DNA of 64,000 nucleotides from Pedobacter paludis (GTDB lineage: Bacteria > Bacteroidota > Bacteroidia > Sphingobacteriales > Sphingobacteriaceae): assembly GCF_003173575.1 (NCBI RefSeq), contig NZ_QGNY01000011.1, positions 1 to 64,000 of the forward strand, in the 5' to 3' direction. Under the pieces are notes generated by a model. That model searched no databases. It worked only from the letters and a program-made list of their open reading frames with translations, and was not told the DNA's origin. The position numbers and the translations under genes were made by a program. Within the stretch, counting starts at the first letter, position 1. Each line of letters starts with the position of its first letter. Of this stretch, positions 27,724-36,138 are shown piece after piece.

Positions 27724-28296
27724 CTATTTCAGTTCTTCTTTGACAGTGCCACAGGTGGGCATCGTTTTTCCAAGGTAAGGGTTTTTGATCTCCTTTATCT
27801 CACTCACCCAGATTGCACCCTTGTTATTGTTGTACATGGGACAACGGTCCACATACAGGGGCTTGTCAGTGCCAAGGAGCTTGATCATATCGTACATGTC
27901 TTTGCTCAGCATATCGAAATGCTCACGTTGATGGGCAATATTGCCTGCATTGGAACCGATATGCTCTGCGTGCTCTTTGGCATCATCCCGAATATCGCTA
28001 TATGCCCTGGCCTGCTCCGAAGTCAATGATTTTTCATCAAAACTGGCGAACGCTGCGACCATTTCACTGCCTGCGGCGGCAGCTTGTTTATCATCGTCCG
28101 TGGTCAGGGCATTTTTCAGTTTCAGATAGCCGGATAAAAGCGCAGCCGTTTGGGATTTTTTTACATTATTGGTTTCCCTAGAAACATTTTTGGTCGTGGA
28201 ATCCGCAACAGCGGAATCTTGCTTTTCATTTTTACCATTTGTACAGGCGGCAAGGAAAAATAGTGGGCCCAGAAGGCTATATATTAATGTTTTCAT
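27724..28296 (-). CDS. DUF3347 lipoprotein
   Basis: 190 residues, lipobox LAAC (C18), a charged linker, then a DUF3347 domain: YLKLKNALTTDDDKQAAAAG, AFASFDEKSLTSEQARAY, HIGSNAGNIAHQREHFDMLS, and a C-terminal VDRCPMYNNNKGAIWVSE and LGKTMPTCGTV. DUF3347 proteins recur in Bacteroidota copper clusters, often next to or fused to CusB adaptors; the His/Met/Cys positions suggest copper binding. First of the haem-protein/oxidase/CopA run (8-base gap downstream). It is a paralogue of the next upstream gene. Confidence 0.8.
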   Translation of the reverse strand: MKTLIYSLLGPLFFLAACTNGKNEKQDSAVADSTTKNVSRETNNVKKSQTAALLSGYLKLKNALTTDDDKQAAAAGSEMVAAFASFDEKSLTSEQARAYSDIRDDAKEHAEHIGSNAGNIAHQREHFDMLSKDMYDMIKLLGTDKPLYVDRCPMYNNNKGAIWVSEIKEIKNPYLGKTMPTCGTVKEELK

Positions 28297-28413
28297 TGTT
28301 TTTGATATATCTTGAATAAATTATTTCGAGCTGTATGTAGAATATATGCATACAGCTATATTGAACGGACCAAAACATCACAATGCTAAATGTCCGCTCA
28401 ATAACAATATGAA

Positions 28414-28902
28414 TTATTTGATAGTCTCCTTTACTGCACCACAGGTCAGCATCTGCTTACCGAAATAAGGGTTTTTGATACCAGCGTTATCAGAAAGCCA
28501 ATAGCTCTTTTTCAATGGACAATAGGTATAATAAACAGGCGCTTTGGTGAGTTTAACGGCTTTTGCCAGTTTAAAAAGATTGGCAGAAAAAGTTGCGAAA
28601 TATTCTCTCTGATGGGCAATATCCTTACTCTCCGATATGTGCTTGGCATCAAAGGCAAGCTTATCCTGTAAACCTATAAATATATTCATATCGGCTTCTG
28701 GCATTGACTTCATGTCCATGCTGCCCAGCGCTCTGGAAAACTCAGTGGCTTTTGAGGCGGCGACTGTCGCATCTGCATTTATCAATGCATTTTTGATATC
28801 GTAATAAGAAGTTAAAAGTGACTGTGTCTGGCTATTTTGCGCAAGGACGCGGCCAGTGAAAACGATTGCCAATAGGGCAACCAGAAAAAATATTTTTTTC
28901 AT
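28414..28902 (-). CDS. DUF3347 periplasmic protein (second copy)
   Basis: 162 residues with a cleavable signal peptide (ends VLAQN) instead of a lipobox. The DUF3347 domain follows: YYDIKNALINADATVAASKA, ISESKDIAHQREYFATFS, then YYTYCPLKKSYWLSDNAG and FGKQMLTCGAVKE. The paired C-terminal cysteines and the HQRE histidine match the copy downstream, so both probably bind the same metal, most likely copper; one is soluble and the other lipid-anchored. A gap of about 117 bases separates the two genes. Confidence 0.8.
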   Translation of the reverse strand: MKKIFFLVALLAIVFTGRVLAQNSQTQSLLTSYYDIKNALINADATVAASKATEFSRALGSMDMKSMPEADMNIFIGLQDKLAFDAKHISESKDIAHQREYFATFSANLFKLAKAVKLTKAPVYYTYCPLKKSYWLSDNAGIKNPYFGKQMLTCGAVKETIK

Positions 28903-29010
28903 GATTTTAAGATTAAATGTTTACACTCTTTCCGCAGGAGTTTTGGCCGCGCGAAAGCCAGGCACCATGTCAATGTAACACGGGCTCTATTGGTAATTCT
29001 TGGTGAAATC

Positions 29011-29448
29011 TTATATCTGAAAGCTATTGATGGAAATCCGGATGTCCCTGTTGGGTGGCCGCTCCCGCTGTCCGGCGTAAACGCTCTTTTTGAGAGCCAG
29101 TTTGACAGAAGGAATTAAAAAGTTGTAATTATAATCTGGAAGCAATAGAACAGGTAGGATAACCTGGTTTTTAACGCTTTGGGGAACAAGCTTCCCCTGA
29201 ACCACAAGGTCGTTGACCAGAGTCTTGCAACAGGGATCTTCTTTTGAAAGATTCGGTCCATTTGAAGCACTGTGTTTATGCACATGTGCACCTTTATGCT
29301 GATGATCATGTTTGTGATTATTCTTTTTAGAGGAAACATGTACATCACTTTCTCCATGATTATCTCTTTCCATTCCAACTGCACAGGCAAGGCCAACAAC
29401 AGTGTTGAGCAGAAAAATCACTAAAAGAAAGATGGCTTTGGTTTTCAT
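29011..29448 (-). CDS. HYC_CC_PP-family small exported protein, His-rich
   Basis: 145 residues: signal peptide, then a histidine-rich stretch (KKNNHKHDHQHKGAHVHKH, about 42-60), a CC pair (DPCCKTL) and a C-terminal RERPPNRDIRIS. This H...CC...PP layout is the small Bacteroidota family called HYC_CC_PP. The His cluster and paired cysteines suggest periplasmic buffering of copper or zinc; this is inferred. A -7 element lies just upstream (29474-29481), so it probably starts a transcription unit leading into the DUF3347/copper genes. Confidence 0.7.
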   Translation of the reverse strand: MKTKAIFLLVIFLLNTVVGLACAVGMERDNHGESDVHVSSKKNNHKHDHQHKGAHVHKHSASNGPNLSKEDPCCKTLVNDLVVQGKLVPQSVKNQVILPVLLLPDYNYNFLIPSVKLALKKSVYAGQRERPPNRDIRISINSFQI

Positions 29449-29473
29449 CAGACTACAAATCTATATAAAGATG

Positions 29474-29481
29474 CAAAATTA
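29474..29481 (-). promoter_or_regulatory. -7 element TAATTTTG before the HYC_CC_PP gene
   Basis: On the minus strand TAATTTTG matches the Bacteroidota TAnnTTTG element and lies 26 bases before the ATG. No sharp -33 TTTG was seen. No operator-like repeat is obvious in the AT-rich 29482-29733 gap. Confidence 0.45.
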
Positions 29482-29733
29482 AATTTATATAATTTCCCAT
29501 ATCTTTTATATAATTATATTAGAAAATCACCTCAAATTTCTGACATTGAACTTGTTTCAATATTTTTCGGCCCCTCGAAAAGTAATTTCGTTTCGCAGAC
29601 TCCGACCTGTCAAATGCTGGATTTGCTTTTCACCAAGGTCCAGACAGTATTAGCGCAATCAAGCTACATACTATGCCAAATTTTACTTACCATGGGTATT
29701 TATCCATAAGATATGACGCACCAAATCATAACC

Positions 29734-30948
29734 TTACCCTCCATTTTTGAATATCGATTCACTCTCCAAGAGGTAGGCTCTACTGGTGACCACTATTTCA
29801 CCTAGTGAAATGCCAGACAATACCTGCACATAGCCCCCGTTCCCTGCTCCGGTATTGACCTTTCTTCCAGAAAAACTTCCATCACGATTTTTGATCCATA
29901 CCTTATTGCCTTTACCTCCTGCTAGTATTGAAGATGTGGGCACAGCAACAGCATTCTGTTTTCCATTACCAATGGAAATGTATGCCAACATCCCCGGCCT
30001 GATCAGCCCCTGCGTATTTGGAACTGCGATCCGGATGAGCACAACCTTAGATTCATCTGATAGTTCAGGATTTACAAATTCCACCTTGCCTTTAACAACC
30101 TGTCCGTTCAGATCTGGAAAAGAGACATTCACCATGTCATTTTCCTTATAGTTTCCGCTTTCGCCGGCATATAACTGCGCCTCTATCCATAGATTGGCTA
30201 ACCCTTGCGTTTTTAATATAGCCATCCCTTCAGTTACGTAATCACCCTCGTGGATGGCTATGTCGCTTACCGTTCCGTTAACCTTGCTGTATATGGTAAC
30301 AGTGGCCGAAGTTTTGGACAAAGAAGAAAGATTTATGATCTGGGCGGAGTTCAGGCCCCATAACAATAACTTGTGCTCTACTGTCTTGATCATGGCCTCA
30401 TAATCGACGTCAGGATTATTTAATACCTTCTGCTGCTGCCTGGCCAAAAGGTATTCTTTTTCGGCTGATAACAGGTCTTCGCTATAAATGGAATACACTG
30501 CCTGACCTATTGTTATTTTTTCTCCAACGGACCTAACAAATAAACGCTGTATGCGTCCGGCCACTCTTGCACTGATCTCTTCCGCCTTACTTTCGTCCGT
30601 GGCAACTGTTCCGGTCAGAAGTTTTTCGCCCCCTGTATTTTCTTCCCTTACCGTATCAACTGTTATGCCTGCCAACTGAATCTGGCTTGCTGTCAATGTT
30701 ATTTTTTCCGTGGCAGAATTTCCTGATCCAGTAAGTTCGACCTTGATCAGTTTCATGCCACAGATCGGACAGTTGCCGGGATGGTCTTCATGTATCTGTG
30801 GATGCATGGAACAGGTATAGTAAAATTTGCTTTTTGCTTTTGCCGCCGGCTCTGCTTTTTGTTTGCAGCTGTTAAATATACTTACTGAAAGCACAATAAT
30901 CAGTAAGGCACAGATCCTTTTCAGGTTAATTCTTTTTATGTTATTCAT
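29734..30948 (-). CDS. CusB-type RND adaptor with N-terminal heavy-metal-binding domain
   Basis: 404 residues from the ATG at 30948 (an upstream ATG at 30975 is less likely because it precedes the lipoprotein signal). Lipobox FNSC, then a CPMHPE-like module (YTCSMHPQI...CPICGMKLI, about 40-68), then the adaptor fold: lipoyl half (AGRIQRLFVRSVGEKITIGQ), short coiled coil, barrel and membrane-proximal domains (VSFPDLNGQVVKGKVEFVNP). It should deliver periplasmic Cu+/Ag+ to a CusA pump. No CusA or TolC gene is adjacent, so it may serve a pump elsewhere or be a leftover. The start overlaps the stop of the Lgt-CusB chimera by 8 bases. Confidence 0.85.
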   Translation of the reverse strand: MNNIKRINLKRICALLIIVLSVSIFNSCKQKAEPAAKAKSKFYYTCSMHPQIHEDHPGNCPICGMKLIKVELTGSGNSATEKITLTASQIQLAGITVDTVREENTGGEKLLTGTVATDESKAEEISARVAGRIQRLFVRSVGEKITIGQAVYSIYSEDLLSAEKEYLLARQQQKVLNNPDVDYEAMIKTVEHKLLLWGLNSAQIINLSSLSKTSATVTIYSKVNGTVSDIAIHEGDYVTEGMAILKTQGLANLWIEAQLYAGESGNYKENDMVNVSFPDLNGQVVKGKVEFVNPELSDESKVVLIRIAVPNTQGLIRPGMLAYISIGNGKQNAVAVPTSSILAGGKGNKVWIKNRDGSFSGRKVNTGAGNGGYVQVLSGISLGEIVVTSRAYLLESESIFKNGG

Positions 30949-31921
30949 GACCCTTTGTTTTGATGAAACTCTCACTGTCTGTTAAATACCCTGCATCTAC
31001 TGCCAGGGTATCGGTTGCGGAAAGGCCTCTTGTTATCTGTATTTCGTTCCCTTTGAAAGTCCCAATATTTACACTATGTGCATAGTATAAGCTGCCTTTT
31101 TTTAGCCAGATTATTTTTGTCTGCCCAAGATCCTGCAGAGCAGACCTCGGTATCCAAAGCCCTTTGGATTTTCCCGTCTCTATTGAGGCATTGATTAGAC
31201 TGTTTACCTTCAGCTGATGTTCCATATTGTCCAGATAAACCCTTGCGCTAACCGTTTTGTCACCTTGCTGAAGGGTAGGTTCAATAAAATCTACTTTCCC
31301 ATATAACGTTTTACCTGGCAGATCCGGCAGGGTAATCTTAACCGGTTGATTTAACTCTAAGCTGGCCAGTGAATTTCTGTCGATCTTGATAATGGCCTGG
31401 AACAGGGCAGCCCAGGTGATCAGCTCAGGCATAATCTGGTAAGGGTGCCTTAAAATATGAACCGGCCTATGGTCCGACAGAGAAAGCCTGCGTTTTTTAA
31501 GGTAGACGGTAAAAAGAAGAATTGCGCAAAGCAGCAACCCTCCCGGTAAGCTTCCCCTTGGAGAGAGGATGATTTGTCCGGGTTCAGCAGCAAAAGCAGC
31601 ATAGTTCCCTGCAGCATAAACCAGTTTATACCCGATAAGAAAACCTAAAAATCCATTGGTTATCCATTCCCATAACAAAATCTCCTTCTTAGGCTGTATA
31701 ATAATCTCAACAGGTGCTATATGTCCTGCAGCCTCCTTTCTTTTAAGCTCAGCAGAAAACAGCAGGTAACCAGAAATAAATGCCAGGGCCACAAAGAAAC
31801 CGAAAGTCTGAACGGGAAGCGGAATATATATTCCAAATAGGTATTCAATAAGATGGGTCAGGGTTGGGAACATAGGCAGAAACTGAAAAACCGCAACGTA
31901 AAAAAATATATTAGCCGCCAT
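30941..31921 (-). CDS. chimera: N-terminal half of Lgt-like transferase joined to C-terminal half of a CusB-type adaptor
   Basis: 326 residues made of two unrelated parts. Residues 1 to about 174 are polytopic and match the start of prolipoprotein diacylglyceryl transferase (IPLPVQTFGFFVALAFISGY, LPGGLLL, then HPYQIMPELITW), but the Lgt catalytic C-terminal half with the signature HGGL/R-region is missing. From about 180 the sequence is the C-terminal half of an RND adaptor (LELNQPVKITLPDLPGKTLY, GLWIPRSAL), lacking lipoyl and hairpin domains. The join near base 31390 is in frame. The simplest reading is a deletion between neighbouring lgt-like and cusB-like genes. A functional fusion is possible but would lack the active parts of both. 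Confidence 0.75.
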   Translation of the reverse strand: MAANIFFYVAVFQFLPMFPTLTHLIEYLFGIYIPLPVQTFGFFVALAFISGYLLFSAELKRKEAAGHIAPVEIIIQPKKEILLWEWITNGFLGFLIGYKLVYAAGNYAAFAAEPGQIILSPRGSLPGGLLLCAILLFTVYLKKRRLSLSDHRPVHILRHPYQIMPELITWAALFQAIIKIDRNSLASLELNQPVKITLPDLPGKTLYGKVDFIEPTLQQGDKTVSARVYLDNMEHQLKVNSLINASIETGKSKGLWIPRSALQDLGQTKIIWLKKGSLYYAHSVNIGTFKGNEIQITRGLSATDTLAVDAGYLTDSESFIKTKGHE

Positions 31922-32218
31922 CAGGAAATTGCCCCAAGTAGTCCATAAAGTGGGGACCCTTTAAAAAGCAGATCCCCACTGATCCTATTTGGATAACAAT
32001 AAGTCTTAAGCCAGCAAGCGTTTGAGCCACTTTAATTCAATATATAAAATTAAATGCCCAAAGACTAGTAAGCCACGCCTCAGAAGCTAATTATGACCTC
32101 ATTGTTACGATTCATAGTTATGGTGGTACCTTTAAAAAGTCGCACTGATCGGGCTATTTCTTTCCGGGTCGATCAAAAAACATAAAGATTAACAAGGGAT
32201 AAAAAATAAAAAACAATA

Positions 32219-32234
32219 TGTGATTTTTGTCAGC
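32219..32234. promoter_or_regulatory. Crp-type box TGTGA-N6-TCAGC in the divergent region
   Basis: A degenerate copy of the TGTGA-N6-TCACC box found before the sulfur genes, about 195 bases upstream of the Crp/Fnr gene and about 300 from the divergent chimera. It may allow autoregulation. Apart from this and the promoter at 32376-32408, the 31922-32426 gap shows nothing recognisable. Confidence 0.4.
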
Positions 32235-32375
32235 TTTATCCCTGGACGAAGTGTTAGGTTTACTTTGGAAAAAACGCGCTGCATGTTTTAATTAGGGAAC
32301 CATAGAGAGTTTCTTTGTAAATTTATTATACCCTTTATTCTATATCCAAAAAATGTATTCCAATATTTTAAAGAA

Positions 32376-32408
32376 TTTTGGCGCAGGCCTGCAGTATAGT
32401 TATCTTTA
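32376..32408 (+). promoter_or_regulatory. possible promoter of the Crp/Fnr gene
   Basis: TTTTG at 32376-32380 and TATCTTTA at 32401-32408, 20 bases apart, approximate the Bacteroidota -33/-7 pair. The ATG follows 18 bases later. The last base of the -7 element deviates (A instead of G). Confidence 0.4.
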
Positions 32409-32426
32409 AAATCCAAAACAGCTAAA

Positions 32427-33068
32427 ATGAAAGATATGACCATTGCGGAATACATCGAAAGACTTTTTCCCCAGTTTGAACCTGCCCTTAAGACCATCCT
32501 TATCGAGAATGCGACGCTTAGGGATTTTCAGGGAGGTGATATGCTCATGCAAACTGGGCAGAATATGCGCTCCACGGTGCTTATCGTAGAAGGCATGGTA
32601 AAGCTCTACAGGGAGGGAGAAGATGGACAGGAATTCTTTATGTATTATCTCCAGCCAGGAAATGCGTGTGCACTTTCCATGATATGCGCAACCAAACAGG
32701 AAACCAGTCAGGTAATGGCAAAGGCCATTGAACAGACCAAGGTACTCATGATTCCGATTGCCCTGATGGATAAGCTGATGCGGGATTACAGAACATGGTA
32801 TTACTTTGTCATTGAAACATACCGTATGCGCTTTGAAGAACTCCTCTTTGTCATCGATAATATCGCCTTTAAGGCAATGGATGAGCGGCTGGCCTTTTAC
32901 CTGAAAAAGCAAGCTGGAGATTTAAACACAAAAGAACTGCACCTTACCCACAGTGAAATTGCATCTGATTTGAACACCTCCCGGGAAGTAATTTCAAGGC
33001 TGCTTAAGAAAATGGAGCAGGCAGGAGAAATTAAGATGTACCGTAATTACATCGAATATTTAGCCTAA
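32427..33068 (+). CDS. Crp/Fnr-family transcription regulator of the sulfur module
   Basis: 213 residues: N-terminal cyclic-nucleotide-binding-like sensor domain (about 20-130), dimer helix, and C-terminal winged HTH (LTHSEIASDLNTSREVISRL). The recognition helix has R186-E187-x-x-x-R191, the same spacing E. coli CRP uses to read TGTGA. Three matching TGTGA-N6-T(C/T)AC boxes occur downstream in this window, so they are the likely targets. The sensor domain has two cysteines, C81 and C87, in NACALSMICATK, and lacks the canonical cAMP phosphate-binding RE-x-A signature. A thiol- or persulfide-based signal is possible but unproven. It is followed by the TauE gene. Confidence 0.85.
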   Translation: MKDMTIAEYIERLFPQFEPALKTILIENATLRDFQGGDMLMQTGQNMRSTVLIVEGMVKLYREGEDGQEFFMYYLQPGNACALSMICATKQETSQVMAKAIEQTKVLMIPIALMDKLMRDYRTWYYFVIETYRMRFEELLFVIDNIAFKAMDERLAFYLKKQAGDLNTKELHLTHSEIASDLNTSREVISRLLKKMEQAGEIKMYRNYIEYLA

Positions 33069-33131
33069 GCCCATAAAAAGAATAAAGTTATTTTTACTGC
33101 GAAAGGCATCACTTCTTGAAAATATAATGAG

Positions 33132-33147
33132 TGTGACAAAAGTCACC
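33132..33147 (+). promoter_or_regulatory. Crp-type box before the TauE exporter gene
   Basis: TGTGA-CAAAAG-TCACC, nearly palindromic. Its centre is 36.5 bases upstream of the final G of a weak -7 element (GATTTTTG, 33169-33176). The same distance recurs at the two other boxes. This implies class II activation close to -43. Confidence 0.7.
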
Positions 33148-33192
33148 AACATTGGTAGATGATAACTCGATTTTTGTTAAAAAATAACAGAA

Positions 33193-33990
33193 ATGGAAAT
33201 CATTGCATACGTTGCATCTGCCTTAATTGGAATTTCGCTTGGATTGATCGGCGGTGGCGGTTCTATCCTCACCATGCCGGTACTGGTTTACCTATTTGGG
33301 GTTAATCCGCTATTGGCTACTTCTTATTCATTGTTCATCGTTGGCTCTACAAGTTTAGCAGGTACAGTCGGGAATTTTAAGCGTGGGCTGGTGAATATTA
33401 AAACAGCTTTGCTGTTTGGTAGTGCATCCATCTCAACTGTATTCTTAACCCGCAAATTCATTATCCCCCTTATACCCAAGATAATAATAAAAATCGGCGA
33501 TTTTGAGTTAACAGAAAACATGCTCATGATGGTACTCTTTGCAGTTTTGATGGTAGCGGCTGCAACAGCGATGATTAAAGGTGCAAGAGCAGAAAGCAGC
33601 ACCCGAATAGAAAAACCCCCACTTCACATCGGTAAACTGTTTTTATACGGCATTGCCATCGGCCTCGCTACTGGTTTTTTGGGTGCTGGTGGTGGCTTTC
33701 TACTTATTCCTACACTTGTTATTTTAGTGGGCTTACCCATGAAAGAGGCCGTAGGTACTTCACTTTTCATCATAGCGCTTAATTCGCTCATCGGTTTCAC
33801 CGGCGATCTTGGACATTTCCATATCGACTGGATCTTTCTCGCCAAAATTACTACCGTTGCCATTGCCGGTATCGTGGTAGGTGGAATGATAAACAAAAAA
33901 ATAGATGGAGGAAAACTGAAGAAAGGTTTCGGGTGGTTTGTACTGGTTATGGGTTGCTACATCATTCTAAAAGAGGTAATATTTAAGTAA
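33193..33990 (+). CDS. TauE/SafE-family sulfite/organosulfonate exporter
   Basis: 265 residues, about eight helices in two repeats, each with the family glycine motif: GGGGSILTMP (near 21-30) and GAGGGFLLIP (near 163-172). TauE/SafE proteins move sulfite, sulfoacetate or related anions across the inner membrane. It is the first structural gene after the Crp/Fnr regulator, with its own Crp-type box, and precedes the persulfide dioxygenase-like gene. Its likely role is to expel sulfite formed when persulfides are oxidised in the cytoplasm. Anion specificity is inferred from this context. Confidence 0.85.
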   Translation: MEIIAYVASALIGISLGLIGGGGSILTMPVLVYLFGVNPLLATSYSLFIVGSTSLAGTVGNFKRGLVNIKTALLFGSASISTVFLTRKFIIPLIPKIIIKIGDFELTENMLMMVLFAVLMVAAATAMIKGARAESSTRIEKPPLHIGKLFLYGIAIGLATGFLGAGGGFLLIPTLVILVGLPMKEAVGTSLFIIALNSLIGFTGDLGHFHIDWIFLAKITTVAIAGIVVGGMINKKIDGGKLKKGFGWFVLVMGCYIILKEVIFK

Positions 33991-34011
33991 CCTTCAGAAA
34001 CAAACTCCTTG

Positions 34012-34056
34012 TGTGACAAAAGTCACCAACGACCATATCGTTAAGGATTAATTTTG
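34012..34056 (+). promoter_or_regulatory. Crp-type box plus TAATTTTG promoter before the first MBL-rhodanese gene
   Basis: TGTGA-CAAAAG-TCACC at 34012-34027 and a perfect -7 element TAATTTTG at 34049-34056. Box centre to final G is 36.5 bases, as at the other two boxes. The box and flanks are identical over 20 bases to the one at 33131. Confidence 0.75.
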
Positions 34057-34075
34057 ACATACTAATTTAATCATC

Positions 34076-35494
34076 ATGATTATAGAACAAATTTACACCG
34101 GATGTCTGGCACAAGGTGCCTATTATATAGAAAGCAACGGAGAGGCGGCCATTATCGATCCGCTTCGAGAGGTTAGTCCGTATATGGAACGTGCACGGAA
34201 GAACAACGCAAAAATAAAATACGTGCTCGAAACACATTTCCATGCCGATTTTGTATCCGGACACATTGATCTGGCTAAAGAAAGCGGCGCAGAAATCGTT
34301 TACGGGCCGAATGCAAAACCCGACTTTGATTTTTACGGTGCGAAAGACGGAGAAGTGTTGCGACTTGGTGGGGCAAAGATTAAAGTGTTGCACACCCCAG
34401 GACATACCATGGAAAGCACCTGTTTCCTGGTTAGCGATGAGCAAGGAAAGGAAATAGCACTGTTCTCCGGCGATACGCTTTTTATAGGCGATGTGGGAAG
34501 ACCCGATCTGGCACAGAAACCGGTCAGTGAGCTTACAAGTGAGATGCTAGCAGGTTATCTCTTTGATTCTTTACGCAATAAGATCATGCCTTTAAGCGAT
34601 GATATTATGGTTTATCCTGCACATGGTGCGGGTAGCGCATGCGGAAAAAATATGAGCAAAGAGACCACCGATCTTTTGGGAAATCAAAAGAAGACCAATT
34701 ATGCGCTAAGGGCAGGCATGTCCAAAGACGAATTCATTAAAGAGGTTACTGATGGTCTTTTACCGCCTCCTGCATATTTTCCTGAAAACGTCATGATGAA
34801 CATCCATGGATATGATAGTTTTAACAAAGTGATAGAACGAGGCATGCAAGCCCTTAACCCCGATGCTTTTGAGCGGGTTGCAAATGAAACAGGAGCGGTA
34901 ATTCTCGACACAAGAGCTCCAGAGGATTTTATAAAAGGCTTTCTCCCAAACTCGGTAAATATTGGCATCGATGGAAATTTCGCCCCCTGGGTAGGAACTT
35001 TAATCCCGGACATTAAACATCCTATTTTACTTATTACAGATGAGGGTAGAATTGAAGAAGTGCTCACCCGTTTATCAAGAGTAGGATTTGATGGTGCAGT
35101 AGGTTACCTAGATGGCGGCGTCGTTGCCTGGAAAAAAGCTGGTCAGGAAACCGACGAGATAAAATCGGTTTGTGTAGCCCGGCTGGCCGAAATCGGCAAA
35201 AAAGCGGAGGTAAATATTCTGGACGTCAGAAAAACAAAGGAATACTTAAGCGAGCATGTCGAGGGTGCTGTCAACCTTCCACTGGATTATATCAACGAAA
35301 ACCTCGGCACCGTCGATAAAACCAAGACCTACTTTGTTCACTGTGCAGGTGGTTACCGTTCTGTTATTTTCAATTCCATCATGCGCTCACGCGGGTACCA
35401 CAACCTCATCGATGTGGCTGGTGGTTTTAAGGCCATACAGGAAAACGGATGTATTCCGACTACAGCATTTGTATGTCCAAGTACCTTAATATAA
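34076..35494 (+). CDS. MBL-fold persulfide dioxygenase-like protein with two rhodanese domains
   Basis: 472 residues. Residues 1-230 are an ETHE1-like metallo-beta-lactamase domain with HFHADF (iron ligands), HTPGHTMES, FSGDTLFIGDVGRPDL and YPAHGAGSACGK. Two rhodanese domains follow: the first (about 265-365) lacks the catalytic Cys (LITDEGR), and the second (about 375-465) has the active loop CAGGYRS. ETHE1-type enzymes oxidise glutathione or other low-molecular-weight persulfide to sulfite; the active rhodanese can move sulfane sulfur to or from the substrate. It is preceded by a Crp-type box. A paralogue of the same architecture follows at 38138. No sulfide:quinone reductase gene is present nearby. 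Confidence 0.88.
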   Translation: MIIEQIYTGCLAQGAYYIESNGEAAIIDPLREVSPYMERARKNNAKIKYVLETHFHADFVSGHIDLAKESGAEIVYGPNAKPDFDFYGAKDGEVLRLGGAKIKVLHTPGHTMESTCFLVSDEQGKEIALFSGDTLFIGDVGRPDLAQKPVSELTSEMLAGYLFDSLRNKIMPLSDDIMVYPAHGAGSACGKNMSKETTDLLGNQKKTNYALRAGMSKDEFIKEVTDGLLPPPAYFPENVMMNIHGYDSFNKVIERGMQALNPDAFERVANETGAVILDTRAPEDFIKGFLPNSVNIGIDGNFAPWVGTLIPDIKHPILLITDEGRIEEVLTRLSRVGFDGAVGYLDGGVVAWKKAGQETDEIKSVCVARLAEIGKKAEVNILDVRKTKEYLSEHVEGAVNLPLDYINENLGTVDKTKTYFVHCAGGYRSVIFNSIMRSRGYHNLIDVAGGFKAIQENGCIPTTAFVCPSTLI

Positions 35495-35501
35495 AAGGGA
35501 T

Positions 35502-36122
35502 ATGAAAAATGAGAAAAAATCGCACTGGGAAAAGGTGTATTTAGAAAAAAGTCCTGACCAGGTCAGCTGGACGCAGGTCTACCCCACAGTTTCAATGGAG
35601 ATGATAACGGGGTTCAATCTGGATAAATCTGCTCCGATAATCGATATTGGCGGGGGAGACAGTCTGCTTGTGGATTTTTTGCTTCAGGAAGGCTACAGCG
35701 ATATTACCGTAGTGGATATATCTTCCCGGGCATTGGAAAAGGCAAAGGCAAGGCTTGGAGAACTGTCTGGCAGGATACACTGGATCGAGACAGACATCAG
35801 GGATTTTGTGCCGCAAAGAAGTTATGCAGTCTGGCATGACCGGGCCACTTTTCATTTCCTTCATTCATCAGAGGAAATCCATAGTTATGCAAACACGGCA
35901 GGTCAGTTTACCGGAGAATACTTGGTCATGGCGACTTTTTCGCTCACCGGACCAGAAAAATGCAGTGGCCTGCCCGTTTCAAGATACAGTGAAAGAACGC
36001 TGCGCGAGATATTTAGAGAAGGGTTTACCGAAATAGAGTGCAGGCCGCAAGAGCACACTACCCCAATGCAAAGCACGCAGGATTTTCTGTTCTGCAGCTT
36101 TAAAAAAAATACAGAGCAATAA
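35502..36122 (+). CDS. class I SAM-dependent methyltransferase
   Basis: 206 residues. The SAM-binding motif I is IIDIGGGDSLLVDFL (about 45-59), motif II acidic is VVDIS, and DIRDF is typical of motif III. The fold is a compact methyltransferase of the type found beside sulfur and tellurite genes. The substrate is not evident; in this setting a thiol, sulfide or selenium compound is plausible. It starts 7 bases after the MBL-rhodanese stop and 16 bases before the next rhodanese gene, so it is part of the sulfur operon. Confidence 0.8.
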   Translation: MKNEKKSHWEKVYLEKSPDQVSWTQVYPTVSMEMITGFNLDKSAPIIDIGGGDSLLVDFLLQEGYSDITVVDISSRALEKAKARLGELSGRIHWIETDIRDFVPQRSYAVWHDRATFHFLHSSEEIHSYANTAGQFTGEYLVMATFSLTGPEKCSGLPVSRYSERTLREIFREGFTEIECRPQEHTTPMQSTQDFLFCSFKKNTEQ

Positions 36123-36138
36123 GAAACGAATAAATACA

